Assembly: GCA_016845065.1 (NCBI GenBank)
Contig: JAERTG010000107.1
Span: 1 to 64,000, forward strand
Direction: 5' to 3'
Length of the DNA stretch: 64,000 bases
From: Fidelibacterota bacterium
Lineage (GTDB): Bacteria > Fidelibacterota > UBA8477 > JABMPR01
Shown in pieces: positions 1 through 9,257 of this stretch. Under the pieces are notes generated by a model. That model was not told the origin of the DNA, searched no databases, and was given only the letters and a program-made list of their open reading frames with translations. Made by a program: the position numbers and the translations under genes. The stretch's first letter is position 1. The number at the start of each line of letters is the position of its first letter.

Positions 1-509
1 GCGTTAGTTTGACCCAATCTTTGATTTTGAGTAATGGTTTTTGAAAGACTTTTAAGGATCACCTGCCTGGTACAGCACAGTGGCCAGAGTCGGGATCTTT
101 AACTTTGGTCATTTGGAGAGATTTTGATTGAGCTTCTGAAGACGGAGTGGTTAAGAATAAGCGATTATTCCAGCGCAGTCTTCTTGCAGGTCACAAAATC
201 TCTACACAGACCTGCTTTATAAAAGGGCTTTTTGGTTCTTTTGGGCTGTCAAAAGAACAGGAGAGATTGGCCGAGGTCAACTCAAACCGAAGCTGAGAGG
301 ATTGTCGCTCTGGTGAGCTGACCAGTTAATGCTTGGGTGGTTTATTTGCAATGAAGTGGCGCACAGATGATTGATTGTGCTAACTAACAAAAGCTTCAAG
401 CTGACATTCCAGGGGGGCGTACAAAAACGTATATTATGATCATGAATACAAAAATTAGAGCAAAGCACCAAGCTGTCCAGAGCAGCTTAAGCTTGAGGCG
501 TTAGCTATA
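1..509. other. gene-free left edge with two hairpins
   Basis: I see no supportable gene here. Two inverted repeats are visible. The first pairs GCAGGTC (186-192) with GACCTGC (209-215) and is followed by a short T-rich stretch. The second is a perfect 9-bp stem, GTTCTTTTG (235-243) with CAAAAGAAC (250-258), around a 6-base loop. They could be terminators for a plus-strand gene lying left of the window, but neither has a clean T tract. Confidence 0.4.
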
Positions 510-533
510 TTGAACTACATGACTCTTCCTACA

Positions 534-1310
534 ATGCTTAAACCAGTACTTCTCATACTATTCTCATTTTTTAGTATCAATATATGTGTGGGTCAAAGTG
601 CGACTGTTAAAAATAATATGGTGGAAGTTGAATCAGAGACAGGGACTTTATCGTATATCCAACTAGACACAACAGTGGTTCTTGGCACTACTCCCGATGG
701 CCTTACCGAGATGATTCTAACTGGACATGGGATACGAGCGAGAACAAAGGGTCGATTTGCGCTAGTATCCTCTCGTTTGTTGGGATTGTTTGAAGATCCC
801 GGACAACATATTCTTGCTAGATATATATCGATTTCAGCAGATGTAAGTATTTTTGACTATAATGGCTCCAAACTGTGGGAAGTCAATTATGACATTGCGA
901 TTCCATCAGAGGGTTATGGAACTGGCATTATTAATATAAAAATATCTCGAGAATCAGGTCATGTAGCTGTTTGGAAAGGTGACATGGGTAGGCCGAGGAG
1001 CAGTGGAAATCTATTCCAGATTTACGACCCGAGTGGAGAGATGCTTTATTCTTATGCGGCGGGCGATTTGAACTTTCCAACCATCTATAATATCTCAATA
1101 TCCCCCAGTGGAACTTATGTTGGTTTAAGTGTAATGGGTAATAATTCATCGCAGTATAAAGCTGCGGGTATTGACCTAAAAACTGGAGCTATTCAAGTTG
1201 GTGATTTTCAGAATCTTTACATGTTCGGTATTCTGGATGACGGGACATTAAGGTTTCTTGATAACGGAAAGACAATAGAAGTCCCGTTCACCGAGATAAT
1301 GGACAAATAA
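534..1310 (+). CDS. secreted protein of unknown function
   Basis: This 258-residue protein starts with a typical signal peptide (MLKPVLLILFSFF..., cleavage likely after 'CVGQS'), so export to the periplasm or surface is likely. In-frame TTG 510 and ATG 519 also exist; ATG 534 is chosen because it places the hydrophobic segment at the extreme N-terminus. No strong ribosome binding site is visible. The body contains repeated short phrases such as 'IFDYNGSKLWEVNY', 'QIYDPSGEMLYSY' and 'GIDLKTGAI', which suggest a beta-propeller-like or PQQ-like repeat fold; that is inference only. It stands alone between a gene-free edge and a transposase remnant. I do not recognise a named family. Confidence 0.6.
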   Translation: MLKPVLLILFSFFSINICVGQSATVKNNMVEVESETGTLSYIQLDTTVVLGTTPDGLTEMILTGHGIRARTKGRFALVSSRLLGLFEDPGQHILARYISISADVSIFDYNGSKLWEVNYDIAIPSEGYGTGIINIKISRESGHVAVWKGDMGRPRSSGNLFQIYDPSGEMLYSYAAGDLNFPTIYNISISPSGTYVGLSVMGNNSSQYKAAGIDLKTGAIQVGDFQNLYMFGILDDGTLRFLDNGKTIEVPFTEIMDK

Positions 1311-1380
1311 TGAATCTGGGTAAAGAGCATGATGGATAATCAAATAGCTAACAAAGGTACTGTAGTTAAAGTCAAGTGAT

Positions 1381-1578
1381 TTAGGCAGCATAATTGGGAT
1401 CATACTCAGTTTCATTGGTCCACAAAAAATAGATGAGAAGCAGTAGTTTTCTGGCCACAGCGACAATACCAGCCTTCTTCGGTTTGCCTCTTTCCAGCAT
1501 TCTGTCGTAGTAGGTTTTCATCTGTTTGTTTGACTTAATGGCATAGAGCTGACTCATCCCAACACTTCGTCTTCCCAC
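1381..1578 (-). pseudogene. IS110-family transposase C-terminal remnant
   Basis: The 65 codons match the usual C-terminal end of IS110/IS116/IS902 transposases: 'MKTYYDRMLERGKPKKAG', then 'AVARKLLLLIYFLW', then 'YDPNY' just before the stop. Full-length members of this family are about 300-400 residues, so the DEDD catalytic domain and most of the second domain are missing. No matching IS ends are visible. The rest of 1311-1743 holds no intact gene. A plus-strand open stretch at about 1566-1671 ends in a stop but has no recognisable family or start. Confidence 0.7.
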
Positions 1579-1743
1579 TGGCGGCGCTCAGCGGGATCTT
1601 CGACATGCGGGGAGTGGAAAATGATGTGGCTACCCAGGTGACCATCCAAACCGTGGTAGAAAAGTGACAGATGAATTGCTGGAAATAGCATGATACATCT
1701 AATAACAAGGCTATATTTTACATAACTAATAAGCGGGGGCTTT

Positions 1744-3824
1744 ATGAAACGTTTTGCTTTATCCATTGTATTGCTGAGTTCCTTTTTTACTCACATGTTG
1801 TTGCCAACGGAGTATGTGTTGTCAATGCCGAGAGCGGAATCTATTTCAGGCTGCTCTCAACCCAGGTTGATGTCGTTGTAGAAAACCAGGTTGCCATCAT
1901 TACAGCCACACAAACCTTCAAAAATGAAACCGGATCCAGTCAAAACTACAAATATGCCTTCCCCCTGTCTGAAGAGGAATCAGCCATTGGTTTACGCTGG
2001 TTTGTGGATGACGTCTGGAATGAAGCCATTATTGAACCCAGCCCCCAGGATACAACCCTGCCTGGTGGAGGCGGAAATACCAATTATCAATTGGCAGAGT
2101 ATCTGGGTGAAACGCCCCTCTACTTTGAGATTGATGATCCAGCGGCTAATGATTCCATCGTTGTAGTAGAGCTCAGCTATGTGAACCTGCTGCCTTATGA
2201 AAACGGCAATGTCTATTTCTCGTATCCCAATGACTACTCACTGATTCAATCCACCTACCTCGATGCCCAGGAGATTTCCTTTACCCTCAATTCGGTGCGA
2301 TCAATTGAAGATCTCGTCTTATCCAGCCATACTGCCGATTCCTCCTCCAATGATGGGCATCTCGACTATCTGGAGTGCTCAGAATGGGAAACACCTGCCA
2401 CTCAGGATTTTGAAATTCAATACATGCTAAGCCTAGATGAATTAGGTCTTTTCGGGCTGAGCACCTTTCTTCCAGACACGCTGGTACCGGATCAAGGGGA
2501 TCATGGATTTTTTGTTTTTGTAGCCGAACCAGAACCGGAGAATGACACAGATGTCATCAATAAAGTGTTCACCCTGATCATCGATAGATCTGGAAGTATG
2601 GGTGGTTATAAAATCGTTCAAGCCCGTAACGCAGCTACATTCATCGTCAATAACCTCAATGAGGGTGACAAGTTTAATATTGTGGACTTCTCCTCAGAGG
2701 CCTTTGAGTTTCAATCAGGACATGTTGACTTCAATCCTGGAAATCAGGAAGCAGCCCTCCAGTATATTGCTGGAATCGATGCCGGTGGCGGTACCAACAT
2801 TTCTGAATCCTTTGGTGTAGCTATCCCAGATTTTGCAGCTGCCAATGACAGTACAGCCAATATTATCATCTTTTTTACCGATGGTCAGGCAACCCAGGGT
2901 ATTACAGATACTCAGGGAATTTTAGATCACGTAGACCAGTTGACTCAGACAACCGAGACCGAGATAATGATCTTTTCATTTGGGATTGGTACGGGTGCCA
3001 ACGAGCAGCTGCTGACCCTCCTGGCTGCAAATAATAATGGACTGGCAGAATTCCTGGGTAATGATGAAGTAGAAGATCGAATTACTTCATTCTATTTAAA
3101 AATAAGAAATCCGGTTTTGCTAAATACTGCAATGAGTTTCACACCTGAGGTAATATCAGAGGCATATCCTTCACCCCTACCCAGCCTGTATCAAGGCCAG
3201 CAGGTGATTGTAGCAGGACGTTATAATGAAGACCTGTCAGTAGACATCACCCTGGAAGGTGAGGCCTTTGGACAACCCGTGTCCTTTACATATGGGCTTC
3301 CACTATCTGGAACGGCCAATGTTAATTATCAATTTCTGCCAAAGATCTGGGCCAAGAAAAAGATCGAGAACCTGTTGATTCAATTTTACAGTCTGCCCGA
3401 GGGGTCACCTGATGCTGAGCTAATAAGAGAAGAAATCGTCACGCTGAGTCTAAATTTTGGTGTGATAACTCCCTTCACCAGCTTTGTAGGTAATCCAACC
3501 AGCTTCGATGAAATGATAGATTCAGAGCCAGGGGAGCTTCAGAGTTTTGAGTTAATCGGAAATTACCCCAACCCCTTCAACCCAAGTACGACCATCATGT
3601 TTAGAGTGGAGTCTGATATCAACCGCATCGCCACGGTCAAGATATACAATGCTCTTGGTCAATTGGTCAAGATCCTGTATACATCCATTTCTACGCCTGG
3701 TGTTTACGAAGTGTATTGGGATGGTCGTCTGGAAAATGGTCAACTCGCACCGTCAGGCAGCTATTTTTATCTGGTGGATTTTGGAGACACCATCCTGGGT
3801 GGTAAAATGACCTTGTTGAAATAG
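1744..3824 (+). CDS. VIT/VWA-domain secreted protein with sorting tail (frameshifted near N-terminus)
   Basis: The product is an inter-alpha-trypsin-inhibitor-like surface protein. A VIT domain is followed by a von Willebrand A domain whose MIDAS motif is intact ('IIDRSGSMGG', around base 2580), and by a C-terminal FlgD-like sorting region beginning 'NYPNPFNPSTT' and ending 'GGKMTLLK'. The signal peptide (MKRFALSIVLLSSFF from ATG 1744) is in one frame. The mature VIT sequence (ANGVCVVNAESG... onward) is in another. A one-base frameshift therefore lies at about 1795-1806. The mature frame has no plausible start of its own until GTG 2004, which would cut off half the VIT domain. The lesion may be a sequencing error or a young pseudogene. 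VWA domains of this type bind metal and protein ligands. Confidence 0.75.
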
Positions 3825-3859
3825 GAAATTTGGATCACATCAAACATGGAGTTGACACG

Positions 3860-4480
3860 ATGAGAAACATCGTATTAATGACACTATCCCTTGGTCTGGG
3901 ATTGTTTTCCTGCTCTACCAACATCCCCATGAGCACCTCACTGGATGATGAATTGGTTTACAATCTGGGGGTCAATGATTCAATCACCGTGAAACTCAAT
4001 TTAGATAATCAATTGGCCAGCGGCTCCTTTTTCCAGTACGAGAAAAAAGGGGGGAACGCTCTTCATCCAGTCGAAGAAGAAATGGTGTACAACGAATATG
4101 TCGTCCTGGAACAGATGCTTGATGATTATATCCGCTATCGCTTTCCCAGTGACTCCGACTCAAACCCGGTGCAAATAAATGTCGCCTTGAAATCAGCTAC
4201 AATTTCTTCGGAAGATACTGAAAATGACCAGGTAACCAGCATGAACTCCCTATTAATTCAACCTGGCACCAGACTTTACACCGCTGAGGTTCTGGTTGAA
4301 GTTACTATTGACGATGATGACCACACCTATAAACGCACCATCTATGGCAGGGGCAATGACAGAGTACAAAGCTTTCCCAGATCCAAAGCTGATGTAAATG
4401 CATTTAGTGATGTCTTGAATACTGCCAATAACAGGGTGGTCTATTTTACCAATCAATTTCTCAGGGATGTCGGGCTGTAA
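3860..4480 (+). CDS. lipoprotein of unknown function
   Basis: The 206-residue product begins MRNIVLMTLSLGLGLFSC, a signal sequence ending in a lipobox with the lipidated cysteine at residue 18. It is therefore predicted to be membrane-anchored and periplasm-facing. ATG 3860 is preferred to the upstream in-frame TTG 3830 because GGAG lies about 10 bases before it and the lipobox is then well placed. The mature part is mixed alpha/beta, with an acidic patch (VTIDDDDHTY). It lies 35 bases after the VIT/VWA gene and 15 bases before the next gene, so it is probably co-transcribed with them. No family is recognised. A damaged copy of its first 34 bases occurs at 7386-7419. Confidence 0.7.
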   Translation: MRNIVLMTLSLGLGLFSCSTNIPMSTSLDDELVYNLGVNDSITVKLNLDNQLASGSFFQYEKKGGNALHPVEEEMVYNEYVVLEQMLDDYIRYRFPSDSDSNPVQINVALKSATISSEDTENDQVTSMNSLLIQPGTRLYTAEVLVEVTIDDDDHTYKRTIYGRGNDRVQSFPRSKADVNAFSDVLNTANNRVVYFTNQFLRDVGL

Positions 4481-4495
4481 CCGACTGATCACGTT

Positions 4496-4978
4496 ATGAG
4501 AAAAATTGTCAAAACCAGCCTCCTTGTTAGCATCGTTTTCATGTCCATAACCCATGGCTCTCCAAAACATAAAATGGTGACATCCGGAGAAACCTTTCGA
4601 CTTAGAAATAGCCCTGTTGTTATCACCCGGACTGATCAGGCACACGAGTTTTGGGTGGTAGAAGTCGGAACCGACTTAGTGATAGGCTACCACATCAATG
4701 GTGAGACTAAAACCTTTGATCGGGCTGACATTAATATCATTCACGAAATCAAATTGGACCATGTGCCCTTCGCTGTTTTGGGAGGTCTGATACTTGGTGC
4801 TGTTGGAGTAATGACAACGCCAGGTGAAGAAGACCCTCTGGCTAACCCAACCCTGTGGGGCATCATTTATGCAGGTATTGGTGCTGGCCTGAGCTACACC
4901 TTTGCCATTACTACCTCTGGACTGCACACCTATTGTTTCAATGAAGAGCTGTATTCAAAACACGTGATTGAACCTTAA
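4496..4978 (+). CDS. exported or membrane protein of unknown function
   Basis: The 160-residue protein has an N-terminal signal sequence (MRKIVKTSLLVSIVFMSITHG) and two later hydrophobic, glycine-rich segments (about residues 98-111 and 122-142) that could span a membrane as a hairpin. The soluble part between residues 25 and 85 is beta-rich ('VEVGTDLVIGYHINGETKTFD'-like strand pattern). It starts 15 bases after the preceding lipoprotein gene and its end overlaps the region just before the next lipoprotein gene, consistent with one operon. No family is recognised. Confidence 0.6.
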   Translation: MRKIVKTSLLVSIVFMSITHGSPKHKMVTSGETFRLRNSPVVITRTDQAHEFWVVEVGTDLVIGYHINGETKTFDRADINIIHEIKLDHVPFAVLGGLILGAVGVMTTPGEEDPLANPTLWGIIYAGIGAGLSYTFAITTSGLHTYCFNEELYSKHVIEP

Positions 4979-4994
4979 AGGCCAGACCGGAAAA

Positions 4995-5762
4995 ATGACC
5001 TCTGGAAAAAGGTATGTATTTCCCCTTGTGTTGATATTAATCATCCTGATGGGCTGTGTGGTTACTGGGCCCCTGTTTTATTCGGCCGACAATCTTTCAA
5101 TCGATGCTGTGGAATCCATGTTTGATGTGGACTCGGCCGTAAATGAACTGAAGTATTTTGATGCCTGCATCACTAAAATGAATATCCTGCCCGTAACAAA
5201 CTGGAGTGAAATAAGGAAAGAGGGTGTGGTTGGAATCTCAGCCCTGATTGACAAGCAGGGTAATCTTGAGGCAGCCCTCGTTATGCAATCTGTCCATCCC
5301 ATTCTGGATGAAATCGCCATGCAAACGGTTCGACAGGCTTCTTTCCGTTCTCCCGAGTGTACTATCAATATAGATACCAGCTATGTCATGCAGCTCATGA
5401 TCCCGTATTATGAGGATGATTTTGACCTCAGTGAATTATCCACCCTCTACGATTATGCCTATGATGAAGAGATGTATGATGTGGCACCTGAACCCGTTGT
5501 CGGTTGGGAAGATGCGCCCTTGAAGGTAGAATACACCGGGTATTCCAGCATGACCAGGGTTGAGGGTGATATTAAAATAACCTTTTGTATTGACAGTAAG
5601 GGCCATCCCGGTCAATTCTATGTATCAAAAGGATTTGGTTATGGCGCGGAGGACCAGGCCATTAAATCCATCAGAAAAACCAAATGGAAGCCAGCCACCA
5701 AGGACGGAAAACCAGTTCCCTGCATCGTGTCCATTCCTTTTGGTTTCTATTACTGGTATTAA
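4995..5762 (+). CDS. lipoprotein with two TonB-C-like domains
   Basis: The 255-residue product starts MTSGKRYVFPLVLILIILMG-C, a clear lipobox. ATG 4995 is chosen over TTG 4968 for that reason. Two copies of a TonB C-terminal-like fold are visible. The first is around residues 75-125 ('VVGISALIDKQGNLEAALV'); the second is around 185-250 ('DIKITFCIDSKGHPGQFYV', then 'KWKPATKDGKPV'). This domain in TonB proteins binds TonB boxes of outer-membrane receptors. Here the protein is a lipoprotein, with no proline-rich spacer, so it is unlikely to be a working energy transducer. Its role is unknown; a structural or adaptor role is possible. Confidence 0.65.
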   Translation: MTSGKRYVFPLVLILIILMGCVVTGPLFYSADNLSIDAVESMFDVDSAVNELKYFDACITKMNILPVTNWSEIRKEGVVGISALIDKQGNLEAALVMQSVHPILDEIAMQTVRQASFRSPECTINIDTSYVMQLMIPYYEDDFDLSELSTLYDYAYDEEMYDVAPEPVVGWEDAPLKVEYTGYSSMTRVEGDIKITFCIDSKGHPGQFYVSKGFGYGAEDQAIKSIRKTKWKPATKDGKPVPCIVSIPFGFYYWY

Positions 5763-5796
5763 TGAGAATTAAGAAACCATTTCTCGAGAATCTAGA

Positions 5797-6162
5797 ATGA
5801 AGATAAACAGTAAGGCCGCACTCCCAAGACTCTTCATCGTCGTACTCTCATTACTGATTTTTTGTGGGTGTGAAGAAGTCAAGCTGGAGCCTCAGGCCCC
5901 ACATGGCAGCTATACGTTATCGTTCAACCTGGAAGACTCGGCTGATGTTTACATCGATATTGAGAATCGATACAAAACAACGGTTAATACCATTGATCTT
6001 GGGAAGCTGGGTCCAGGGATACAACGCGAGACCTGGGATCGTCTTGATAAGGATGGAGAGCCCCTTTTACCAGGGCTATACTACCTGCGTCTATCCATTG
6101 ATGGAGAGAAATACTCCAAGACAGTATCCACTTATCATCTGGCGCCTGCCAACTCATGGTAA
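5797..6162 (+). CDS. small lipoprotein with FlgD-like Ig fold
   Basis: The 121-residue product carries a lipoprotein signal ending 'LLIFCGC', with the lipidated cysteine at about residue 25. The remainder resembles the FlgD-like Ig module: 'YTLSFNLEDSADVYIDIENR' is followed by 'GIQRETWDRLDKDGEPLLPG' and 'LYYLRLSIDGEKYSK'. In FCB-group secreted proteins this module normally sits at the C-terminus as a sorting domain. Here it makes up almost the whole mature lipoprotein. The gene overlaps the start of the next one by 7 bases, which suggests translational coupling. Confidence 0.65.
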   Translation: MKINSKAALPRLFIVVLSLLIFCGCEEVKLEPQAPHGSYTLSFNLEDSADVYIDIENRYKTTVNTIDLGKLGPGIQRETWDRLDKDGEPLLPGLYYLRLSIDGEKYSKTVSTYHLAPANSW

Positions 6163-6803
6163 TTCTGAAACAGATCCTGCTTTTGGGCATTTTGGCCATT
6201 TCAGTTTGTGGCCAGGGATACGGCAACCTGGTATATGCTGAATACTTGCACCACTCAGAAAACGATGAACCCTCATCCTGGACAAGACCCCTCGGATATC
6301 TATGGACCGGGGATGTGGGGTATGAATTCAAGCTGAGGGGCTCATCATTGATTCAGCTGGGGTTTGGATTCGAGGAAAGCTACAACCCCAAATATGGAGT
6401 ATATGAATTTGACCCCGATCTGGGAGCACGAGTCCAATACAACCTTGAGCAGTCTCTTCCGCTTTATCTCAGAATGTTTTGGTCTAGTAAGGGTATGACA
6501 GGCTATGGACTTGGACCTATTTACAGCCCGGTCAAGCAGACCTTTGTTCTGGATTATAGTCGGCTGTCTTATCATAAAGAGGTGGTCTATACACATGCTC
6601 TGGGCATAAGTGGGATTGCCAGGCTCTCAAAACGAATATCAAAAAAGATGTATGGTCTTTTGTCTCTGGAAGTGCGTTACCATAAGGGTGTTTGGTTTCA
6701 GGGAGGGGGTCAGGACTTAAGCAATTATAGCTGGGATAATAGTCAGTTTAGACTGTCTCTGGGTCTGGGTTGGAAAAGCGGACAAAGATCTGGAAGGTAT
6801 TGA
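6156..6803 (+). CDS. predicted outer-membrane beta-barrel protein
   Basis: The 215-residue product has a signal peptide (MVILKQILLLGILAISVCGQ) followed by alternating hydrophobic/polar strands rich in Tyr, Gly and Leu ('GDVGYEFKLRGSSLIQLGFG', 'FRLSLGLGW'), typical of a small outer-membrane beta-barrel. It overlaps the preceding FlgD-like lipoprotein gene by 7 bases, so the two may form a functional pair. The last residues are basic rather than an aromatic Bam signal. The family is not recognised, and barrel topology is inferred only from sequence pattern. Confidence 0.6.
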   Translation: MVILKQILLLGILAISVCGQGYGNLVYAEYLHHSENDEPSSWTRPLGYLWTGDVGYEFKLRGSSLIQLGFGFEESYNPKYGVYEFDPDLGARVQYNLEQSLPLYLRMFWSSKGMTGYGLGPIYSPVKQTFVLDYSRLSYHKEVVYTHALGISGIARLSKRISKKMYGLLSLEVRYHKGVWFQGGGQDLSNYSWDNSQFRLSLGLGWKSGQRSGRY

Positions 6804-6907
6804 AGAATGGGGTTGATTAACAACCAGGAAGTCAAAAATTACAAACTGACAGTTGGAACACCATTTGTTAAGTTCCACCGCTTCAATTCAGCATGGGGGA
6901 AGCAAAA

Positions 6908-7381
6908 ATGTATAAAACGCTACTGGTTCTAACTTTACTGTTCATAACGGCCTGTTCTGATCCCGATTCCAATTCTGTGGATCTCGATTCAGGGGAGGGC
7001 AGCATAACCATAGGTGATATGTACTTTGGTGCTGAAGCGACCCTGGAAAACCGGATGCTGGGTGATGATGAATACGAACAGATCACCCTGGCGGTCTCAG
7101 ATACTTTCTTTGTTCAAATTCTCAACCAGGACTTTCAAAAGGGGGTCTTCAACTGGAGTGGAGAGGGTATGAGTTCTGGGGGAAACATGATCTTTATGAC
7201 CCACTTTGAGCGCGGAGCCGGTTTTGGTCCACGTTCCGGGTTTTTAATCATATCAAGTATCACGGATAAGAGTATCTCGGGGTTATTCATGCTTGAGATG
7301 CATAATTTTGCCTCATGCTGCTACAATTGTCCAGAGGATAGGGTGAGTATCGAAGGCGAGTTCAATGCAACTTGGGAATGA
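6908..7381 (+). CDS. lipoprotein of unknown function
   Basis: The 157-residue product starts MYKTLLVLTLLFITAC, a short signal with lipobox, followed by an acidic linker (DPDSNSVDLDSGEG). ATG 6908 is chosen because GGGGGAAG lies directly upstream; ATG 6893 would put the ribosome site inside the gene. The beta-rich body ends with a cysteine cluster ('FASCCYNCPEDR') and a final strand 'VSIEGEFNATWE', a pattern common in lipoproteins with a calycin-like or Ig-like fold. No family assignment is possible. Confidence 0.6.
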   Translation: MYKTLLVLTLLFITACSDPDSNSVDLDSGEGSITIGDMYFGAEATLENRMLGDDEYEQITLAVSDTFFVQILNQDFQKGVFNWSGEGMSSGGNMIFMTHFERGAGFGPRSGFLIISSITDKSISGLFMLEMHNFASCCYNCPEDRVSIEGEFNATWE

Positions 7382-7385
7382 AAGC

Positions 7386-7419
7386 CGACGAGAAACATCG
7401 CATTAATGATACTATCCCT
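7386..7419 (+). repeat. degenerate copy of the 5' end of the lipoprotein gene at 3860
   Basis: This 34-base stretch matches 3858-3891 at 31 positions. The ATG start of the 3860 gene corresponds to ACG here (7388), so the copy cannot start translation at the same place. Similarity stops after about 34 bases. It looks like a relic of a duplication or recombination in this lipoprotein-rich region. Confidence 0.6.
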
Positions 7420-7519
7420 ATCAAAAAGTAAAACTATTTGGCTTGCTGGTGGAAGGCTTGATGAAACTATAGATTTAGCACTTGATGTGCCCGTTGCACA
7501 AATCAAAGGAGATACACTC

Positions 7520-8275
7520 ATGTCGATTGGAATAATTGTTGTTGGCTTGTTGATTGCTCTAATACCGAGTATTGGTTTTTCCCAGACAGGATTATTGGAT
7601 ACTTCAAAAGTTATTCTTCCCCATAAAGACTCAAAAGCACTGGAGTTTCGGATGTCTGGATTATTTAATTTGGGAAGCTATATGAATAGCTCGCTTGCCC
7701 TGAAGTCATTTTCGGCTCCCAATAAAGCAGTTCTTTACGTTTTGGATTTTGGTTTGGACAGCTACGGTCTATCAGGAGACGGGCATGAGTATAATTATGA
7801 TCCCAGCCCTTCTGATTCAACTATTGACTCAACCTATTTTGATAGAAATACATACTATGTGAACAATGATATCTCTCTTAGTGTTCAGTGGATAAAGTAC
7901 AAGGAACCTTATGGGAACCTTTCGCTTCTGTTTGGAGTCGGTCCAATTATTGGCATGTCAGTCTCCCACAGGGAGAACACCACGGATCCCAGAGGTCGTA
8001 CAAGTACCCGAGAAGCGCAGCTGAACAACGATGTCAGCATGACTGTTTATACAGGTTTGACACCCGTGGTTGGCATCGAATGGTTCCTGCACAAAAACTT
8101 CAGTTTTCACGCAGAATATTATTCCATATTCAGGGTTGGTTGGCGGAATACCAAGGACAGCACAGAGCGTAGATATGACTGGGGTGACTGGTTCGAATCA
8201 GAATATGATATTTCCGGCTTATATTACAATGCCAGAGGATATGCCGCAGCTGGTGTGTCTTTTTACTTTAAATAA
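7520..8275 (+). CDS. predicted outer-membrane beta-barrel protein
   Basis: The 251-residue product starts MSIGIIVVGLLIALIPSIGF, a signal peptide with cleavage likely after 'GFSQ'. An open reading frame extends back to 7406, but ATG 7520 has a strong ribosome site (AAAGGAGA at about 7506-7513) and places the signal peptide correctly. The body shows alternating strands and many aromatics, with 'LSLLFGVGPIIGMSVS', 'VGIEWFLHKNFSFHAEYYS' and a C-terminal 'AAGVSFYFK'. The terminal aromatic pattern fits an OmpW/OmpA-barrel-like outer-membrane protein. The substrate or role is unknown. Confidence 0.65.
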   Translation: MSIGIIVVGLLIALIPSIGFSQTGLLDTSKVILPHKDSKALEFRMSGLFNLGSYMNSSLALKSFSAPNKAVLYVLDFGLDSYGLSGDGHEYNYDPSPSDSTIDSTYFDRNTYYVNNDISLSVQWIKYKEPYGNLSLLFGVGPIIGMSVSHRENTTDPRGRTSTREAQLNNDVSMTVYTGLTPVVGIEWFLHKNFSFHAEYYSIFRVGWRNTKDSTERRYDWGDWFESEYDISGLYYNARGYAAAGVSFYFK

Positions 8276-8302
8276 AGTAGCAGGGGGAAGAGGAGCGTAT
8301 CT

Positions 8303-8746
8303 GTGAAGAAGGAAAAGCTGGTTGCTGTCATACTATACTCCATTGTTGTGTTTATCACAGCAGGAGCAGGCTTACAGTTCATTACGGCCACTCAATTTTT
8401 TGATTATCATAGCAGGGCAGCTGGGATTGACTGGTCCAGCTTGAATCCTGACCTTCAAATGTTGATTCTGGCAGGCTTTAAGGTGACAGGAGCTGGTTTT
8501 TTAACTGTGGCCTTGAACCTTGCTTTAATGATTCTTTTTTCCTTTACAAAACATGCCCGTAGCTGGTCAGGTATAGCGATTCCTCTTGTAGGTCTTGTAT
8601 TCTGGTCAGTGGTACTGTCTACAACCCTCCTTGTCTTTTCCGCTACAGGTGCATCAGCTCCCTGGGGTGCCAGCCTGTTTTGTGTCATGGCCCTCCTGGT
8701 GGGTTTATTTATCTCACAGCGCGAGCTCAAAGAGCAGGACAACTAG
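8303..8746 (+). CDS. four-helix inner-membrane protein of unknown function
   Basis: The 147-residue protein starts at GTG 8303, preceded by AGAGGAG. Four hydrophobic segments are visible at about residues 7-29, 53-79, 88-110 and 116-137, with a short basic segment (KHARSW) in the middle and a charged C-terminal tail (SQRELKEQDN). It is predicted to be an integral cytoplasmic-membrane protein. It follows the beta-barrel gene by 27 bases on the same strand. The family is not recognised. Confidence 0.6.
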   Translation: MKKEKLVAVILYSIVVFITAGAGLQFITATQFFDYHSRAAGIDWSSLNPDLQMLILAGFKVTGAGFLTVALNLALMILFSFTKHARSWSGIAIPLVGLVFWSVVLSTTLLVFSATGASAPWGASLFCVMALLVGLFISQRELKEQDN

Positions 8747-8810
8747 TCCTAATCAATCTACTATGAAGATGTCAGACATATCTCTGAACTTAATAAGTGA
8801 GTCATAAAAA

Positions 8811-9236
8811 ATGGATCATGTCGTTTATCTCGATACGAAGGCTAATGAGTTGGAGCTGTTATTATCCAATAAAAAATCCATGCTTATCCTCGGAGCGGCT
8901 GGACGTAAAATGCCCTACGGTCGGGTCTTTGTCGGAGATGTTCTCTACCTGATTAACAACAATGCTGAGGGTCTCATCCTGGCGAAGGCAGTTGTGTCAA
9001 GTGTCACCAATTCAGAAAAAATGAGTCGCGAAGAATCCATTGCCCTGGTGGATAATCATGCAGGTCAACTCTGTTTGAGTAAGCCGCAATACAATCGCAG
9101 GGCGGGGAAGCGATATTTGGTCCTAATTGAAGTGGATCAGATTGAGGAGACTGAACCCTTCCAGATTGATAAAAGCGCTTATGGCAATATGGATGACTGG
9201 TTACCTGTGGAAACCATAGAGAATGTAAAGATCTGA
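8811..9236 (+). CDS. cytoplasmic protein with possible PUA/ASCH-like fold
   Basis: The 141-residue protein has no signal peptide. The segment 'LEL LLSNKKSMLILGAAGRK' followed by 'PYGRVFVGDVLYLINNNAEG' and 'LILAKAVVSSV' resembles the PUA/ASCH/EVE superfamily. In those folds a small beta-barrel binds modified bases or RNA, and the 'GD-x-hydrophobic-hydrophobic' turn is characteristic. I treat this as a fold-level suggestion. It is the only soluble cytoplasmic product in this secreted-protein cluster. Confidence 0.5.
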   Translation: MDHVVYLDTKANELELLLSNKKSMLILGAAGRKMPYGRVFVGDVLYLINNNAEGLILAKAVVSSVTNSEKMSREESIALVDNHAGQLCLSKPQYNRRAGKRYLVLIEVDQIEETEPFQIDKSAYGNMDDWLPVETIENVKI

Positions 9237-9257
9237 ACAGGCTTTTGAGGAAATGAC

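Noticed and set aside
1554-1766. minus-strand frame ending near the IS110 remnant
   Set aside because: Low-complexity antisense-like composition, overlaps the start and signal peptide of the VIT/VWA gene, and no family resemblance.
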